Under the pieces are notes generated by a model, which saw only the letters and a program-made list of their open reading frames with translations, was not told the DNA's origin and searched no databases. This document shows, one piece after another, positions 1-9,792 of a stretch of 64,000 bases of DNA. Made by a program: the position numbers and the translations under genes. This DNA is from Datura wrightii (taxonomy: Eukaryota; Streptophyta; Magnoliopsida; Solanales; Solanaceae): NCBI GenBank assembly GCA_035772735.1, contig JASDFA010000001.1:76348001-76412000 (forward strand). Reading direction: 5' to 3'. Position 1 is the first letter of the stretch, and every line of letters begins with the position of its first letter.

Positions 1-190
1 AAACTCTGGAGGGTTCATCCTTAGGAAATATATGACTCGTGCTGCCACCGCATTCCCATTCTACGGGACATGTTCCACTGCCTGCTGGATGACCTGGGCA
101 ATCAAGGCCTGCGCTAGCATCTGAATGGCTGCCCTGAATTCAACGTCGACAACTGGCTCTGATGCATGGTGATCATGGACTGAACATTGG
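1..190 (-). pseudogene. gag: Chromovirus-type Gag fragment (N-terminal part)
   Basis: Read on the minus strand, the frame ends at the window edge with ARVIYFLRMNPPEF, preceded by VDVEFRAAIQMLAQALIAQ. This arrangement (a Gln/Ala-rich helix followed by an RxxxFLRMNPPxF-type motif) is typical of the capsid start of Gag in plant chromoviruses of the Tekay/Del kind. Gag forms the cytoplasmic virus-like particle that packages element RNA. There is one in-frame stop (TAG at 61-63 on the plus strand, between HVP and NGNA), so this copy is dead. It continues past the left end of the window. A (TA)n run separates it from the LTR at 237-1906, so the primer site and LTR end are lost. Family call is from remembered motifs; no search was run. 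Confidence 0.7.
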
Positions 191-209
191 GTCAAACCTG
201 CTGTAGAAC

Positions 210-235
210 ATATATATATATATATATATATATAT
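210..235. repeat. (TA)13 microsatellite
   Basis: An uninterrupted run of alternating T and A. It lies at the join between the gag fragment on its left and the LTR on its right. The LTR 3' end and primer binding site expected here are missing, so the run may mark a deletion or slippage breakpoint. Confidence 0.95.
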
Positions 236-236
236 T

Positions 237-1906
237 ATCATGGATGATAAACATTCATAGCTAAAATCATGAGGAACAATAGGGGACTCGTTATATAACC
301 GACATTACCACGATAGAGCTTACATAGTACTGACTATCATACTCAAGTGGGAAGAGCCATCTAAAGCCTTGCCAGGGCTAAAGATGCTACCATGATATCG
401 ATATCAAGCTGAAGCCCCCCTTGGGGCAGGGGAAAGCTCAGATAGGAGGTCCCAAAATAATCTGATCATACCTACGTTGACGCATAGTTCTAAGGCATAG
501 GGTTGACTGACCCTTAGCCTACTCGGTGCTAGACACTACTCTCAAAAACATTCATATGCTCTCCATCATTTTTCAACGAAGCTAACCATCATCTATTGAA
601 GAAGCTGAATAATCATGTACATATAAAATCTGAATTCATACATGAGGAGCCTTGGCTCAAACCATACCACAAGCTGAACATAATTGGGAGTCTTGACTCT
701 AAAACCATGTGGTAAGCTAATTAACTTGAAATCATAAATCATACTTGAACATATGGGCTTTCCCAATACTTAACATGCTTGAAAATACTTAATTCATTTG
801 AAAACATGATCATAAACATGGGTAACTTGAAAACATGCTTTCCATCAATAATATCACATCATACTTGAACATTCATCATAAATCTCAAATTTTATGAACC
901 TGTCATGGATGGGCATTTCAATTTATAAAGCTTGAAAACATGATTATAATTAAAAACAATGTAAAACTTGCCCATGAATCATGATTCAATAATAGAGGCA
1001 TACTTAAATCATACCCATATAGAAGATTAGGAAATTCATGCATTGGGTTAAACCCCCATAAGATCAACATATAGATTTTCATGAATTAGAGAGGGATTTG
1101 GAATGTGTGTGAACAAATTCGCCCATTCATAACCCTACGTACCTGATAGGATCTGATTTAACCATTTCCATGATTTCCCAATGAAGAATTGAAGAAAAAC
1201 TTGAAGGGATTAAAGTTTGATCACCTCTATAGCTCCCTAAGTTTGCATGCATGAGTAGGAATAGCCTAGAATGAATTTACCCCTCTTAATACTCACTATT
1301 CATTGCTTAAAACGATGTAGTTTAGGCCTTAGGATCATAGGAATTACGGATAAGCCTTTACTAAATTTGCAGAAAATAATTGACTGCCAGTCCCCACGAG
1401 GGACTGTATGAGTTGTTACCAGGTAAACGAATCATTGTTTGCTGTCGTGAAGTCCACTGCCATTTTTCCTTGAGGGGTCCCCACGAGGGACCTAACTACC
1501 CATTACTGGTGATGGTGACTCGTGGTCACCACTCGTTACTTCCACTGCCAAAACCTTAAATCATTAGCAACCTGCTGACCCTGACTCACCCAACAAATCA
1601 TGGTGACTGACCACGACTCGTGGTGTCCAATCGTGGGGTACACTACCACTTATCCTTCATCTTTCAATTGTCCTTGACCATGGTTTACTCAACGAGTCGT
1701 GGAGACTGACCATGAATCCTGGTCATGTCCGTGGTGTCTCAAACCAAAATTTTCCATCTCAAGTCAAACTTCTTACCACGAGTCACTTAATGAATTGTGG
1801 TCACCCTGATAGGTCACATGACGACCCGTTCTGTGACCTGGTGCAGAAATCCTATTTTCTCCGTTTCAACTCCTGGGTCTGATCTTAGGGCTTCCGGGGT
1901 ATAACA
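237..1906 (-). repeat. Chromovirus-type LTR, minus orientation, 3' end lost
   Basis: The reverse complement begins TGTTATACCCCGGAAGCCC, then a segment matching the start of the solo LTR at 19432 (TGTTATACCTTGGAAGCCC...GATCAGACCC). Similarity can be followed by eye to about 240, including the run of deny-like CACGAGTC palindromes (read here as repeated CACGAGTC/GACTCGTG words) and the block near GACCTCC...TTGGCAAGG. The solo LTR is 2121 bp, so roughly the last 400 bp are missing. With the gag scrap at 1-190 it makes up a decayed minus-strand element. Confidence 0.75.
1495..1835. repeat. Cluster of CACGAGTCGTG-type palindromes in LTR
   Basis: Many copies of GACTCGTGG/CCACGAGTC variants are packed in about 340 bp, for example near 1510, 1609-1622, 1699 and 1780. 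The same cluster lies at the matching place in the LTRs at 19432-21552 and 25762-28112, so it belongs to this LTR family and is not random. Confidence 0.7.
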
Positions 1907-2289
1907 ACATGCCTACTTTGGGTTTTCTCAAATCCTAAAGCCAATATCTACTACACGACCAAACAATGCTTGAAGAAGCGTTTAGACTATTTCTAGTTCT
2001 AACCCTTTAATGGAGTTTGAATCGGGTTTAGACTATCGCTAGCTCCAACCCATAGGTCAAAAACTCCAATTCGTCACTATTGAAGTCTTACCCAACTTCA
2101 CTTTCCTTTTTCAAGCAAAAGAAAAGTTACAAGCCTACGGGAGAACGACCAGACTTGAGAGAGAATGGAGAGACTAGTGAGTTTTCGTCCGATTACACTA
2201 TCAAACGCCATCCAAACGTAAATTCACTTCAGGTAACAAGTTCTAAGCCTATGGGAAGCAGTTCTACGGAGTTATTTTCTGAGAATACC

Positions 2290-2331
2290 CCGCCGAGTAA
2301 AAGTTGTCACCCCACCGAGTAAAAGTTGTCA
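2290..2331. repeat. Short direct duplication
   Basis: The 18-base text CCGAGTAAAAGTTGTCA with its preceding bases occurs twice in tandem, about 22 bases apart. Looks like a local slippage duplication. Confidence 0.75.
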
Positions 2332-2794
2332 GAATTGTTTCAAATTGGTTTCCAAACGATCACAGGCATTAGGTAAGCATTTCTCCCTTCTGAACTCTCG
2401 GGAAATTATATATTTTGAGCCGTATTTCATCAAGTTGAAGTATAGTTGATATTATTATTAAAAATTGTTATTTTCGCCGAATTTAGTATTGAAACTAGTC
2501 TCGTTCTCCCAGTAATATGATTACAGTTGGGAAAGGCTGTTGAATACAGATTGAAACTCGCCAGTTAGAAAAAAAGTTGGCATTTGAGGTATGTGAGGCT
2601 ATCCCTTTGGCAAATTACATTTGTTGTAAAGTTAGTATGACCCATGTGTCTATAGTACTTCAGAGTAAACCTATTGGTGTAAGCTGTTATAAACTGAATT
2701 AAGCCTATGGTGAAAAAATATTAATTCTTGTCTGAGTTAATATAGCTAGAATGGTCTTACTTCGATGTTGAGTAGTTAGATGTTATCCCACATT

Positions 2795-2925
2795 GAGTTC
2801 CATTTATTGAGGCTGTGAGGGCCATACAAAGTTTAATTTATTGAGTCCGCGAGGGCCATATTGAATTCCATTTGTTGAGGCTGCGAGGGCCATACAAGTT
2901 CCATTTACTGAGGCCGCGAGGGCCG
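2795..2925. repeat. Tandem repeat, about four copies of a 30-35 bp unit
   Basis: The unit reads roughly TTCCATTTATTGAGGCTGYG followed by AGGGCCATA. Four diverged copies run head to tail (starting near 2795, 2829, 2861 and 2896). Element A's LTR starts directly after the last copy, so A inserted into or recombined at the array. Confidence 0.8.
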
Positions 2926-3821
2926 TGTTCACCCAAACTACATGCAAGTGCACGTGATCGTACAAGTAATAAAGTGGCTTCATTTCAAGCCAGGTATCGA
3001 ACCCACAGGGACTGTAATGTTACCGTAATTTTTCATTTAGTGTTGAGTATATGCAATTCTTTATACAAGTGGAAAAATAGAACAAATGGTCAATTTTCAC
3101 GAGTATTAGTTAATGTAACTTTAAGTAAAGAGATTGTAAATTATAATCTGAACAATAGTACAAAAAAGCTAAGGTTAAGGAAAAACATGCAAATATGTAA
3201 TTTACTGATTAAATTTCAGTCAACACTTCTCTTCGGTTGTTGGTCAGGAATTATTAACCAATGGATTGGGTCTTTCGAATTCCTCTCCAATTAAAGAATC
3301 ATGAGACTCACATTACACATTTCTGTGATGCAAACACTTCATATTCTAGCAATACACAACCAATTCCACAGATGACCAAATATGACATTACAGATATATT
3401 TCTATTCTGAATGTGAATCTTCTCTTGATTTCTCAACAAAGACAAGAACATATCCTACCAGTTCACATCTATCCAATTAATCTTCCTCTCAGAAATAAAA
3501 TTGGAATTCTAGGATTTACATTAACAATGACCAAGCATTAATGTAGTGAAAACAAGAATTAGCAGTACAACCTTTGTAGAGAAGATAAAACTGAAATAAC
3601 AATCAGTTACATATTACTACAATCATCCTCAACCTCAGATAAAGGTGAATTAGCCACTCATTTGATGATTAAACATCTTCAAACGGGTAGAAATCATACA
3701 AGCTATTGAAATTGAAGAGAAAAAGGAAGAAAATTAACCCAAGAACTTCTTTAGCTCAACTGCCTGATACCCACGTTCTTAGCTTGAAATGTCAGATATC
3801 TTAAAATAAAACCTAGTGTGC

Positions 3822-3829
3822 TATTTATA
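3822..3829 (-). promoter_or_regulatory. TATA-like box of LTR A
   Basis: TATAAATA on the minus strand, followed by GCACACTAGG. The same TATAAATAGCACACT text occurs in the LTRs of D, E and F at the matching position, downstream of the GC-rich inverted repeats. Confidence 0.6.
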
Positions 3830-4402
3830 CAAGTGGGAAATTTCCCGAAATAAAGTGGCAACGTGGCACAAAGGGTATCGCGGAGCATCAGCTCCATGCC
3901 ACGGCTTTGACGCGGACCTTCACTGGAACTTGGGGTGCCGGATAATTATCTTCAGCGTGGCACGGAAGGTATCGCGGAGCCTCAGCTCCGTGCCACAGAG
4001 GTAACGCGCACCTTTACTGGAATCCAGGTGAGCAACTAAATCCTCCCACTGTGTCACTGAAGTGAACGCGGAGCATGGGCTCCGTGACACGGTGCCATCG
4101 CGCACCTTTACTGGAATTCCACCCAAATTCCACTCTAGGCAGAATGCCTCTGCGATGGTGGCGTGACACGGCCTTGTCGCGAAGCATCAATTTTTTAGCA
4201 TTTTCTTGCCGACTTCCTAGTTTTGCTTTCGAGTCCATTCCTCCACTTCACCAACTTGTAGATTAGTTCCCAAAATTCATTCTAACTGCAAAAACAATAG
4301 CTAATCATGTTGGATAGTATAAATCCACATTTACATAAAAATCACATGAGAATGTACACATAAAAGTAGATAAACAAGTCAAAATTAAGTAATAAAGTAT
4401 CA

Positions 4403-4426
4403 CTTGGGCATGCAATTATGCCCAAG
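4403..4426 (-). promoter_or_regulatory. LTR-start hairpin (A)
   Basis: Inverted repeat CTTGGGCA...TGCCCAAG with 8-bp arms, four bases inside the LTR's 5' end. All LTRs of elements A-F have it with different loops; see findings. Confidence 0.7.
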
Positions 4427-4433
4427 ATCACCT

Positions 4434-4444
4434 ACCCCACACTT
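4434..4444 (-). promoter_or_regulatory. Polypurine tract (A)
   Basis: AAGTGTGGGGT on the minus strand, directly before the 3' LTR. This is the plus-strand DNA primer site in reverse transcription. Elements B, C, E and F have the same text; D has AAGTATGGGGT. Confidence 0.85.
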
Positions 4445-6179
4445 AAAGCCTTGTTCATCCTTGAACAACCCTTTCACATCTCATGTAATTGAAAACTCAC
4501 GCATAGATAATTTAGCACGACAATTCAAGCTATGGCTATAAAGATTATTTAAGATAGCAAGTTAAAAATAAAGCATGCATGATGTCATCATTAAGATGAA
4601 TTACAACTAAGTTAAGACTTTCTACCCTCAAGAATCGACTCGCAATCTTAGCAAACTCGTGCAAATCAAACGATCAAGAATTCCACATGAATGTTATCTC
4701 TCATTAAACATGTGCCCTCATAACACAAGAGAGTTAACCCATTTTTACTTCAAAAGAACTTCAAATCACAAAAGATATGGGTTTATGAATCAAATTACGC
4801 TCACTCTCTCAATGAATTCACATGCAGTCATGTAGTGAATCATAAGCTTGCCCTTAGTGTTTACTCCACTAATTTAAGGATGCATAAACGTAAGATCAAG
4901 TAGGACTTAATGGGTTGTAATGTAGCCTAAGGGACGGGTAGGTACTATTCTGGACAGTAATAGTGACTATTTTCCCCCAAGCGCTTTTACTACATCCACA
5001 TTCAGTAAAGACATCTCCTCTATACTTCTTCCTCACTCTTCTCACCCTCGAATATTCTCTTTTTGTTCCCATTTATTTAAGCACACTCAGCTTACTAGTA
5101 AAGCGTATTTAAGCAAATTTTTCATTTACTTTCGTACTCTCTACTAATAATCAATCATTTTTAACAAGTGCACCTTTGTCCTTTTTTCAACTTTCACAAC
5201 TTCCACTTTTCCTTCTGTTTCACACTTCTCACTCCTTTACTCTTTGGAATTTTTCACTTAAGCACTTAGGAGTTTTGGATCAAATTCACTGCTAATGAAA
5301 GAAAAGGATTAAGCTTATGTTATAGCTATGAAAGAATAGGCTTAAGGCTCAATGGGGCTAACTAAGATTTAACTTTCAAGGTAGGTAAGATAAGGAATAA
5401 AATTTAGGTTCATTCAAAGAAATGCCTACATCCTCTCTTACAATCCACATCCTTCATTTCGTTTTATATACACACCAGGAAAGTTCTAGACACTTCACAG
5501 TAGCATGGAATATTAGAAAAACTCACCCTCACTACACATGCACATGCTCAATTCAAGACATATTCACAGACTCTTAACTCATTTAATTACAAGAATTCAA
5601 AATTAAGCCTTTAATCACATCGAGTCGAATTCTAGAGCCTAGGTGTCTCAACATGTTTAACACACTAGCATGCTTCCATCCGACTCACACTTGCATCTTA
5701 CAATATAGCACATAACAAGAATGTCGAACCATTAATTAGCTATGTGTTCACAAAAAAACTTAAAACCTACTGACTCAATTTCCCTTAAGACGGTCGTCAT
5801 CCATCCATCATAGGGAACAGTCTCTATCTAAGAATTTGGTTCAAAGGGACTGTCCTCGGAAAAAGCACCGAAAACAAAAATCGAGAAACCCAAATAAAAA
5901 TTTAGAGAAAATAAAGTAAAAAAATAAAAATAGCAAATAACTTAAACAAATAACTACTCAACAATTTATTACAATTACATCACTAGCATCACACACAAAA
6001 GCATCAACAACATAACATGAACACAATGTCACACATCAAACAACAATAGAACACAAACACATCAACCTTACTACACCAGTACCTAACTACTCCCACCCCA
6101 CACTTAGTTGGAACATTGTCCCCAGTGTTCGCATATCTGCAATTAAAAACAAAGTTTTTTGGGTGGTGTAACTCCCTGA
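4445..6179 (-). other. 3' noncoding region of element A
   Basis: About 1.7 kb between env-like stop and polypurine tract, AT-rich and without coding potential. It contains blocks found in B, C, D, E and F: at 4913-4990 (GGTTGTAATGTAG ... AGTAATAGTGACTAT ... AAGCGCTTTTA) and at 5781-5818 (CTTAAGACGGTCGTCATC). Confidence 0.75.
4451..4468 (-). promoter_or_regulatory. Pre-PPT hairpin (A)
   Basis: TTGTTCA-AGGA-TGAACAA on the minus strand, arms of 7 bp. Elements B, C, E and F have the same loop with a C-G or mixed pair at the loop-closing position. Confidence 0.6.
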
Positions 6180-7400
6180 TCAATCAAGATGTTCAATCTC
6201 TTCATCAGGTTCTAGTGCCTCATCACTAAGATCAGAGACTTCTTCGCCTTCCTCCTCTAACTCAATGTCTTAGTCATCCCGGTATGTTTCCTCGTCAGTA
6301 GGGACGTCATCATCAACTGGTTCTACAAATGCAGGCCCAACTCTGCATAAAGCTCGGGCATGCTCATTGAATGGATAATCCATGTCGAGCTGCCATAATT
6401 CATCCTCCGTAGCAGGCCTTCCACCAATCCGTAGTTGCAGCATCTGCATCCCATACATTCAGGCCATGTATTTATCATCCCGAACATGTCGCTTGGCAAG
6501 TGTAAGCACAGGCCCATATGTGGTATCAGGTGCTTTGGTCTTAGTAACATCCAAAGCATGCCGGTCAAGTTGAGGAATGTAGTCCAGGGCCTCTTCTTCA
6601 ATACCATGGCCCCTGAGGAAAGCAGTGAGAAGACCACCGAAACCATACCGATGCCCTTGATGAAGTCTGGCTTTCTTCATGGCGGAAACAATTACCGCTC
6701 CAACATTTATCTCTAGTCCTTTCATCAACGCATACACCAAACAAACTCTATCCCGGGTGACATCAGTCATGTGCACCCCCGGGATCAGGCAAGTACATAC
6801 TATCTTCAACTAGACCCTCGCTTCTCTGTTCATTTGGGAGTATGGCAATGTCTGGTGATACCCTCTTTCCTTGTGGCGACTTCACCTAGCTGTTGATTGT
6901 GCGCCACATAAAGTGCGTCTGATATCTGTGTATGGTGGAGTGATATTAAGCTGGCGGAGGACATGTGCATCCGTGTCCCCCGTCCCCAAGATGGCATTTA
7001 AATGTTGTGGTTCAAAAGTAACCACCTGTCCTCTGATCTTGACTGTGTGGCTGCGCACAGTGGGATTCCAGTTAGCGTAGAATTCCCTTATGAGATGGAG
7101 ATTGAACTCTTTGGGTTCTTCAAAGATGAAGTTTAGCCCAATAGTGTCTATCATTTGTAGGATTCTCGGGAATTCTTGAGCTAGTGGTTCCCGTGCTATT
7201 TGTTCCTCTGGGAAATACTTGGTTTCCTTGTGTTTGGCGTACCATTTCTTTCCCTCATCGGTAACCCATCGTGTTCCATATTGTCTACGTTGCCCCCTTG
7301 GAACCGGTGGTGCCGCTGGCACTGCTGCCCCAATTCTCAATCTTTTTCTGCTGGCGCCAGATGTTGATGCGCCTTTCCTTTTGTCTTGTCTTCCAGACAT
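6180..7400 (-). pseudogene. Env-like ORF of element A (plant transposon protein domain)
   Basis: A single frame of 407 codons runs from ATG at 7400 (MSGRQDKRKGASTSG) to TGA at 6180, broken by in-frame stops: TGA near 6882, TAG near 6813, TGA at about 6459 and TAA near 6270. Against F (58350) the first two replace Trp and the third Arg, as expected from C-to-T decay. The N-terminus is basic and Gly/Ser-rich. The middle holds YGTRWVTDEGKKWYAKHKE, FYANWNP, VKIRGQVVTFEP and HLNAILG, which I associate with the 'putative plant transposon protein' family (Pfam Transposase_32). The tail is very acidic. I see no signal peptide or membrane segment, so the envelope role is only a positional guess. The true function is unknown. 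Confidence 0.75.
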
Positions 7401-8607
7401 TTATCCTGTCCATCAAAAGCATAAATTTCAAACGTCATTCATGGTATAGTTGGCTACTACTAAGGCTGGGCTTAAGTCGGTCACCCCACACTTAGTCATT
7501 AGCCGTAGTCAATACAATTCGAAGAGAACAATCACATAGTTTCAGTTCTTATTTCCCAAAATGTTCAGTGCATTCATACAAGTCGATGGAACAATTTCAT
7601 TGTACTACTCAGACTTCATATAATGCATTATGAAAGTTCATCTATCGATTCATTTATATAATCATGAGCACTTTGCAATTTGTGCATAGCAACCTATAGG
7701 AATTTTCTACTTTCATCCCCCAAAAATCCATCTTCTACCATAACATACTCCAACTTCAATCACAACATGTTTCCACTCAAACAACATGCACAACCCACTA
7801 TACCACAATTTTTACCCATTTCTTCTTCATCCTAATTAAATTTCTCACCCTAGTTATCAACAATGTAAGATTTTTAACAAATCATGTAATTATTGAGTTC
7901 ATCTAATCAAAACGATCATACAAACCTTATTCATCCATAACTCAATTGATTACAACACTTATTAATCACTTAGGGCAGAATTTCATCAAAGAAAACATGT
8001 TCAAGAATCGAAATATTTAGCAATAATGAGAAAAAATTTGAGAACATACCTTTACTTGAAGAATTTAAAGAAGAATTGAAGAAATTTTCTAGCTAGGGCC
8101 ATGGCACGTTGAGGGAGAAGGGGTTTTGGGGGTTTGGTCGCGGAGGGTTTTAGAAAAATGGGGAAAAATAAGGGATTTGGGGTTAAAAAGAGTGATTTTC
8201 GCGGGGGTCAACCTGTTGCCCCGAACTGACCCGTCGCGAAAATAGCCTCAATGTATCATGGAAGGGTAACGCGGAGGCCCAGCTCCGTGACACGTACCCG
8301 ACGTGGAGGCTCACTGGAATTTTGAACATACCTAGAAATAGCCTCAACGTGTCACGGAGGGTAACGCAGAGGTTAGCCTCCGTGACACGGAGCTGACGCG
8401 GACCCTCACTGTTTCTTGCCCCAATTTTCACTCTTTACCTTTATTTTTCCACTTGTGATTTTTTTGTATTTTTGCCCTCCATATTTCCTGCAATTCACAA
8501 ACAACAACAATTTGTTAGAAAATCGTAGGTTGCCTCCCACCTAGTGCCAGTTTTTCTTTTCTTTTTTTTCTTTTCTTTTTTCTTCTACTAGTCTAGTACA
8601 TTATCCA
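7401..8607 (-). other. Pol-env leader of element A
   Basis: Noncoding spacer of 1.2 kb between the end of pol and the env-like ATG. It begins (minus strand) with the conserved AGGCAA hairpin, then the GC-rich inverted repeats at 8230-8410, then AT-rich sequence. It ends with TGGACAG six bases before the env-like ATG, a splice-acceptor-like sequence at 7406-7410 also present in D and F. Confidence 0.65.
8348..8389. repeat. Perfect GC-rich inverted repeat (A leader)
   Basis: Arms CGTGTCACGGAGG (8348-8360) and CCTCCGTGACACG (8377-8389), 13 bp each and perfect, with a 16-base loop. Less perfect copies flank it at 8249-8305 and 8385-8410. The same module recurs in LTRs and leaders throughout the window. 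Confidence 0.85.
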
Positions 8608-8653
8608 TGGGTTGCCTCCCGTGCAGCGCCTGGTTTACCGTCGCAGCTCGACG
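8608..8653 (-). promoter_or_regulatory. Conserved post-pol motif with AGGCAA-loop hairpin (A)
   Basis: Minus strand: CGTCGAGCTGCGACGG, then GGCGCTGCACGGGAGGCAA and CCCA. It lies 10 bases after the pol stop codon. Seven elements in the window carry it at the same place. Confidence 0.75.
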
Positions 8654-8663
8654 CTTGACATTC

Positions 8664-9792
8664 TCATTCATCTACTAAGGTGATAGACGTCTTCTCTCGA
8701 TTAACGTCTTCACCCCAGTAGTGCTTACACCTCTGCCTGTTAACCAAAAATGTGGCACTTTTATCCTCTTTCCACAATTCAACCGCCCCGTGCGGGGTCA
8801 TCCTTGCTACTTCAAATGGCCCTGACCACTTGGAGCGCAACTTACCTGGGAAGAGTTTCAACCTTGAGTTAAATAGCAACACCTTCTGACCCGACTCAAA
8901 GATTCGATGCACCATGTGCTTGTCATTCCACCTTTTAGTTCTTTCTTTGTAGCATTTGGCTCTTTCATATGCGTGCCATCGAAACTCGTCTAACTCATTC
9001 AGTTGCATCAATCTCTTCTTTCCTACAAGCTCAGGATCCATGTTTAGCTTCCTCACAGCCCAAAAAGCTCGATGTTCCAGCTTCACGGGTAGATGCCATG
9101 CCTTCCCATAAACCAAGCTGTACGGTGGAAGTTCCAATGGGTGTCTTATATGCCGTTCGATAAGCCCACAATGCATCATCCAGTTTACTTAACCAATCTA
9201 AGCGTTGTGCGTTCACCGTTTTCTGCAAAATCTGTTTAATTTCCCTGTTTGACACCTCCACTTGCCCGCTAGTCTGGGAATGATAAGCTGTAGCAACTTT
9301 ATGCCGAACCCCATATTTCGCTAGAAAATTCCTGAAACCTGCATTCACAAAGTGTGCCCCTCCATCACTGATAATTTCTCCTCGTGTACCACACCTTGTG
9401 AAAATCTGCCTCTTCAAAAATTTAGTCACCACCTTGTTGTCGTTTCTGGGACACACTACTGCCTCAACCCACTTGGACACGTAGTACACCACCACCAAGA
9501 TGTATCGATTGCCAAACGATGGTGGAAACGGGCCCATGAAATCTATCCCCCACATGTCAAACACCTCAACTTCTAATATGTGATGCAATTGGCATTTCCT
9601 GTCTTCTGCCGATTGTTCCTGTTCTTTGACATCGATCACATACTTTGGCATAAGCTGCAACATCTTTGAATAGTGTGGGCCAAAAGAACCCAGATTGCAG
9701 CACTTTGTGAGCAGTACACTCACCTCCATGATGACCTCCATACAACGATGAATGACAACTCCTCTGCCGTCTGGATTTCTGGAATGCATCAC
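8664..9792 (-). pseudogene. pol: Integrase region of element A pol
   Basis: Integrase joins the double-stranded DNA copy to the host chromosome. Reading from 9792, the zinc-binding part is badly decayed. The core shows the DDE set: Asp in WGIDFMGPFPPSFGN, Asp in IISDGGAHF and Glu in SGQVEVSNREIKQIL. A frameshift follows PIGTS (near 9130) and the frame resumes as YSLVYGKAWHLPVKLEHRAF. The C-terminal module FNSRLKLFPGKLRSKWSGPF (GPF type) and the pol end HYWGEDVNREKT...LVDE follow, with the stop at 8664. Other changes such as VVVYYVSKW (usually VDY) also point to decay. The order RNase H then integrase is that of Ty3/gypsy. Confidence 0.85.

Larger units (their letters stand above)
1907..2925. 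other. Unassigned intergenic segment, probably old LTR-derived DNA
   Basis: No coding sequence is supported; the 80-codon open frame at 2080-2322 has no recognisable motif and no relatives in the window. The text near 2588 (GGTATGTGAGGCTATCCC) and the AGTCCGCGAGGGCC repeats recall the downstream half of solanaceous chromovirus LTRs, so I think this is an old plus-strand LTR scrap. That is memory-based and weak. The segment ends where the LTR of element A begins at 2926. Confidence 0.4.
2926..4430 (-). repeat. Element A 3' LTR (1505 bp)
   Basis: Bounded by TGTTCACCC on the left (the CA end on the minus strand) and by TGATCTTGGGC on the minus strand at 4430. It carries a TATA-like box at 3822-3829, GC-rich inverted repeats at about 3880-4190 and the conserved near-end text (plus strand GTATCGAACCCACAGGGACT at 2994-3013). 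No second copy is in the window, so ends are set by TG/CA and by matching the other elements. Confidence 0.85.

Noticed and set aside
2080..2322. 80-codon open frame in the unassigned segment
   Set aside because: No motif, no repeat relatives here, low-complexity composition and no gene context; most likely chance.
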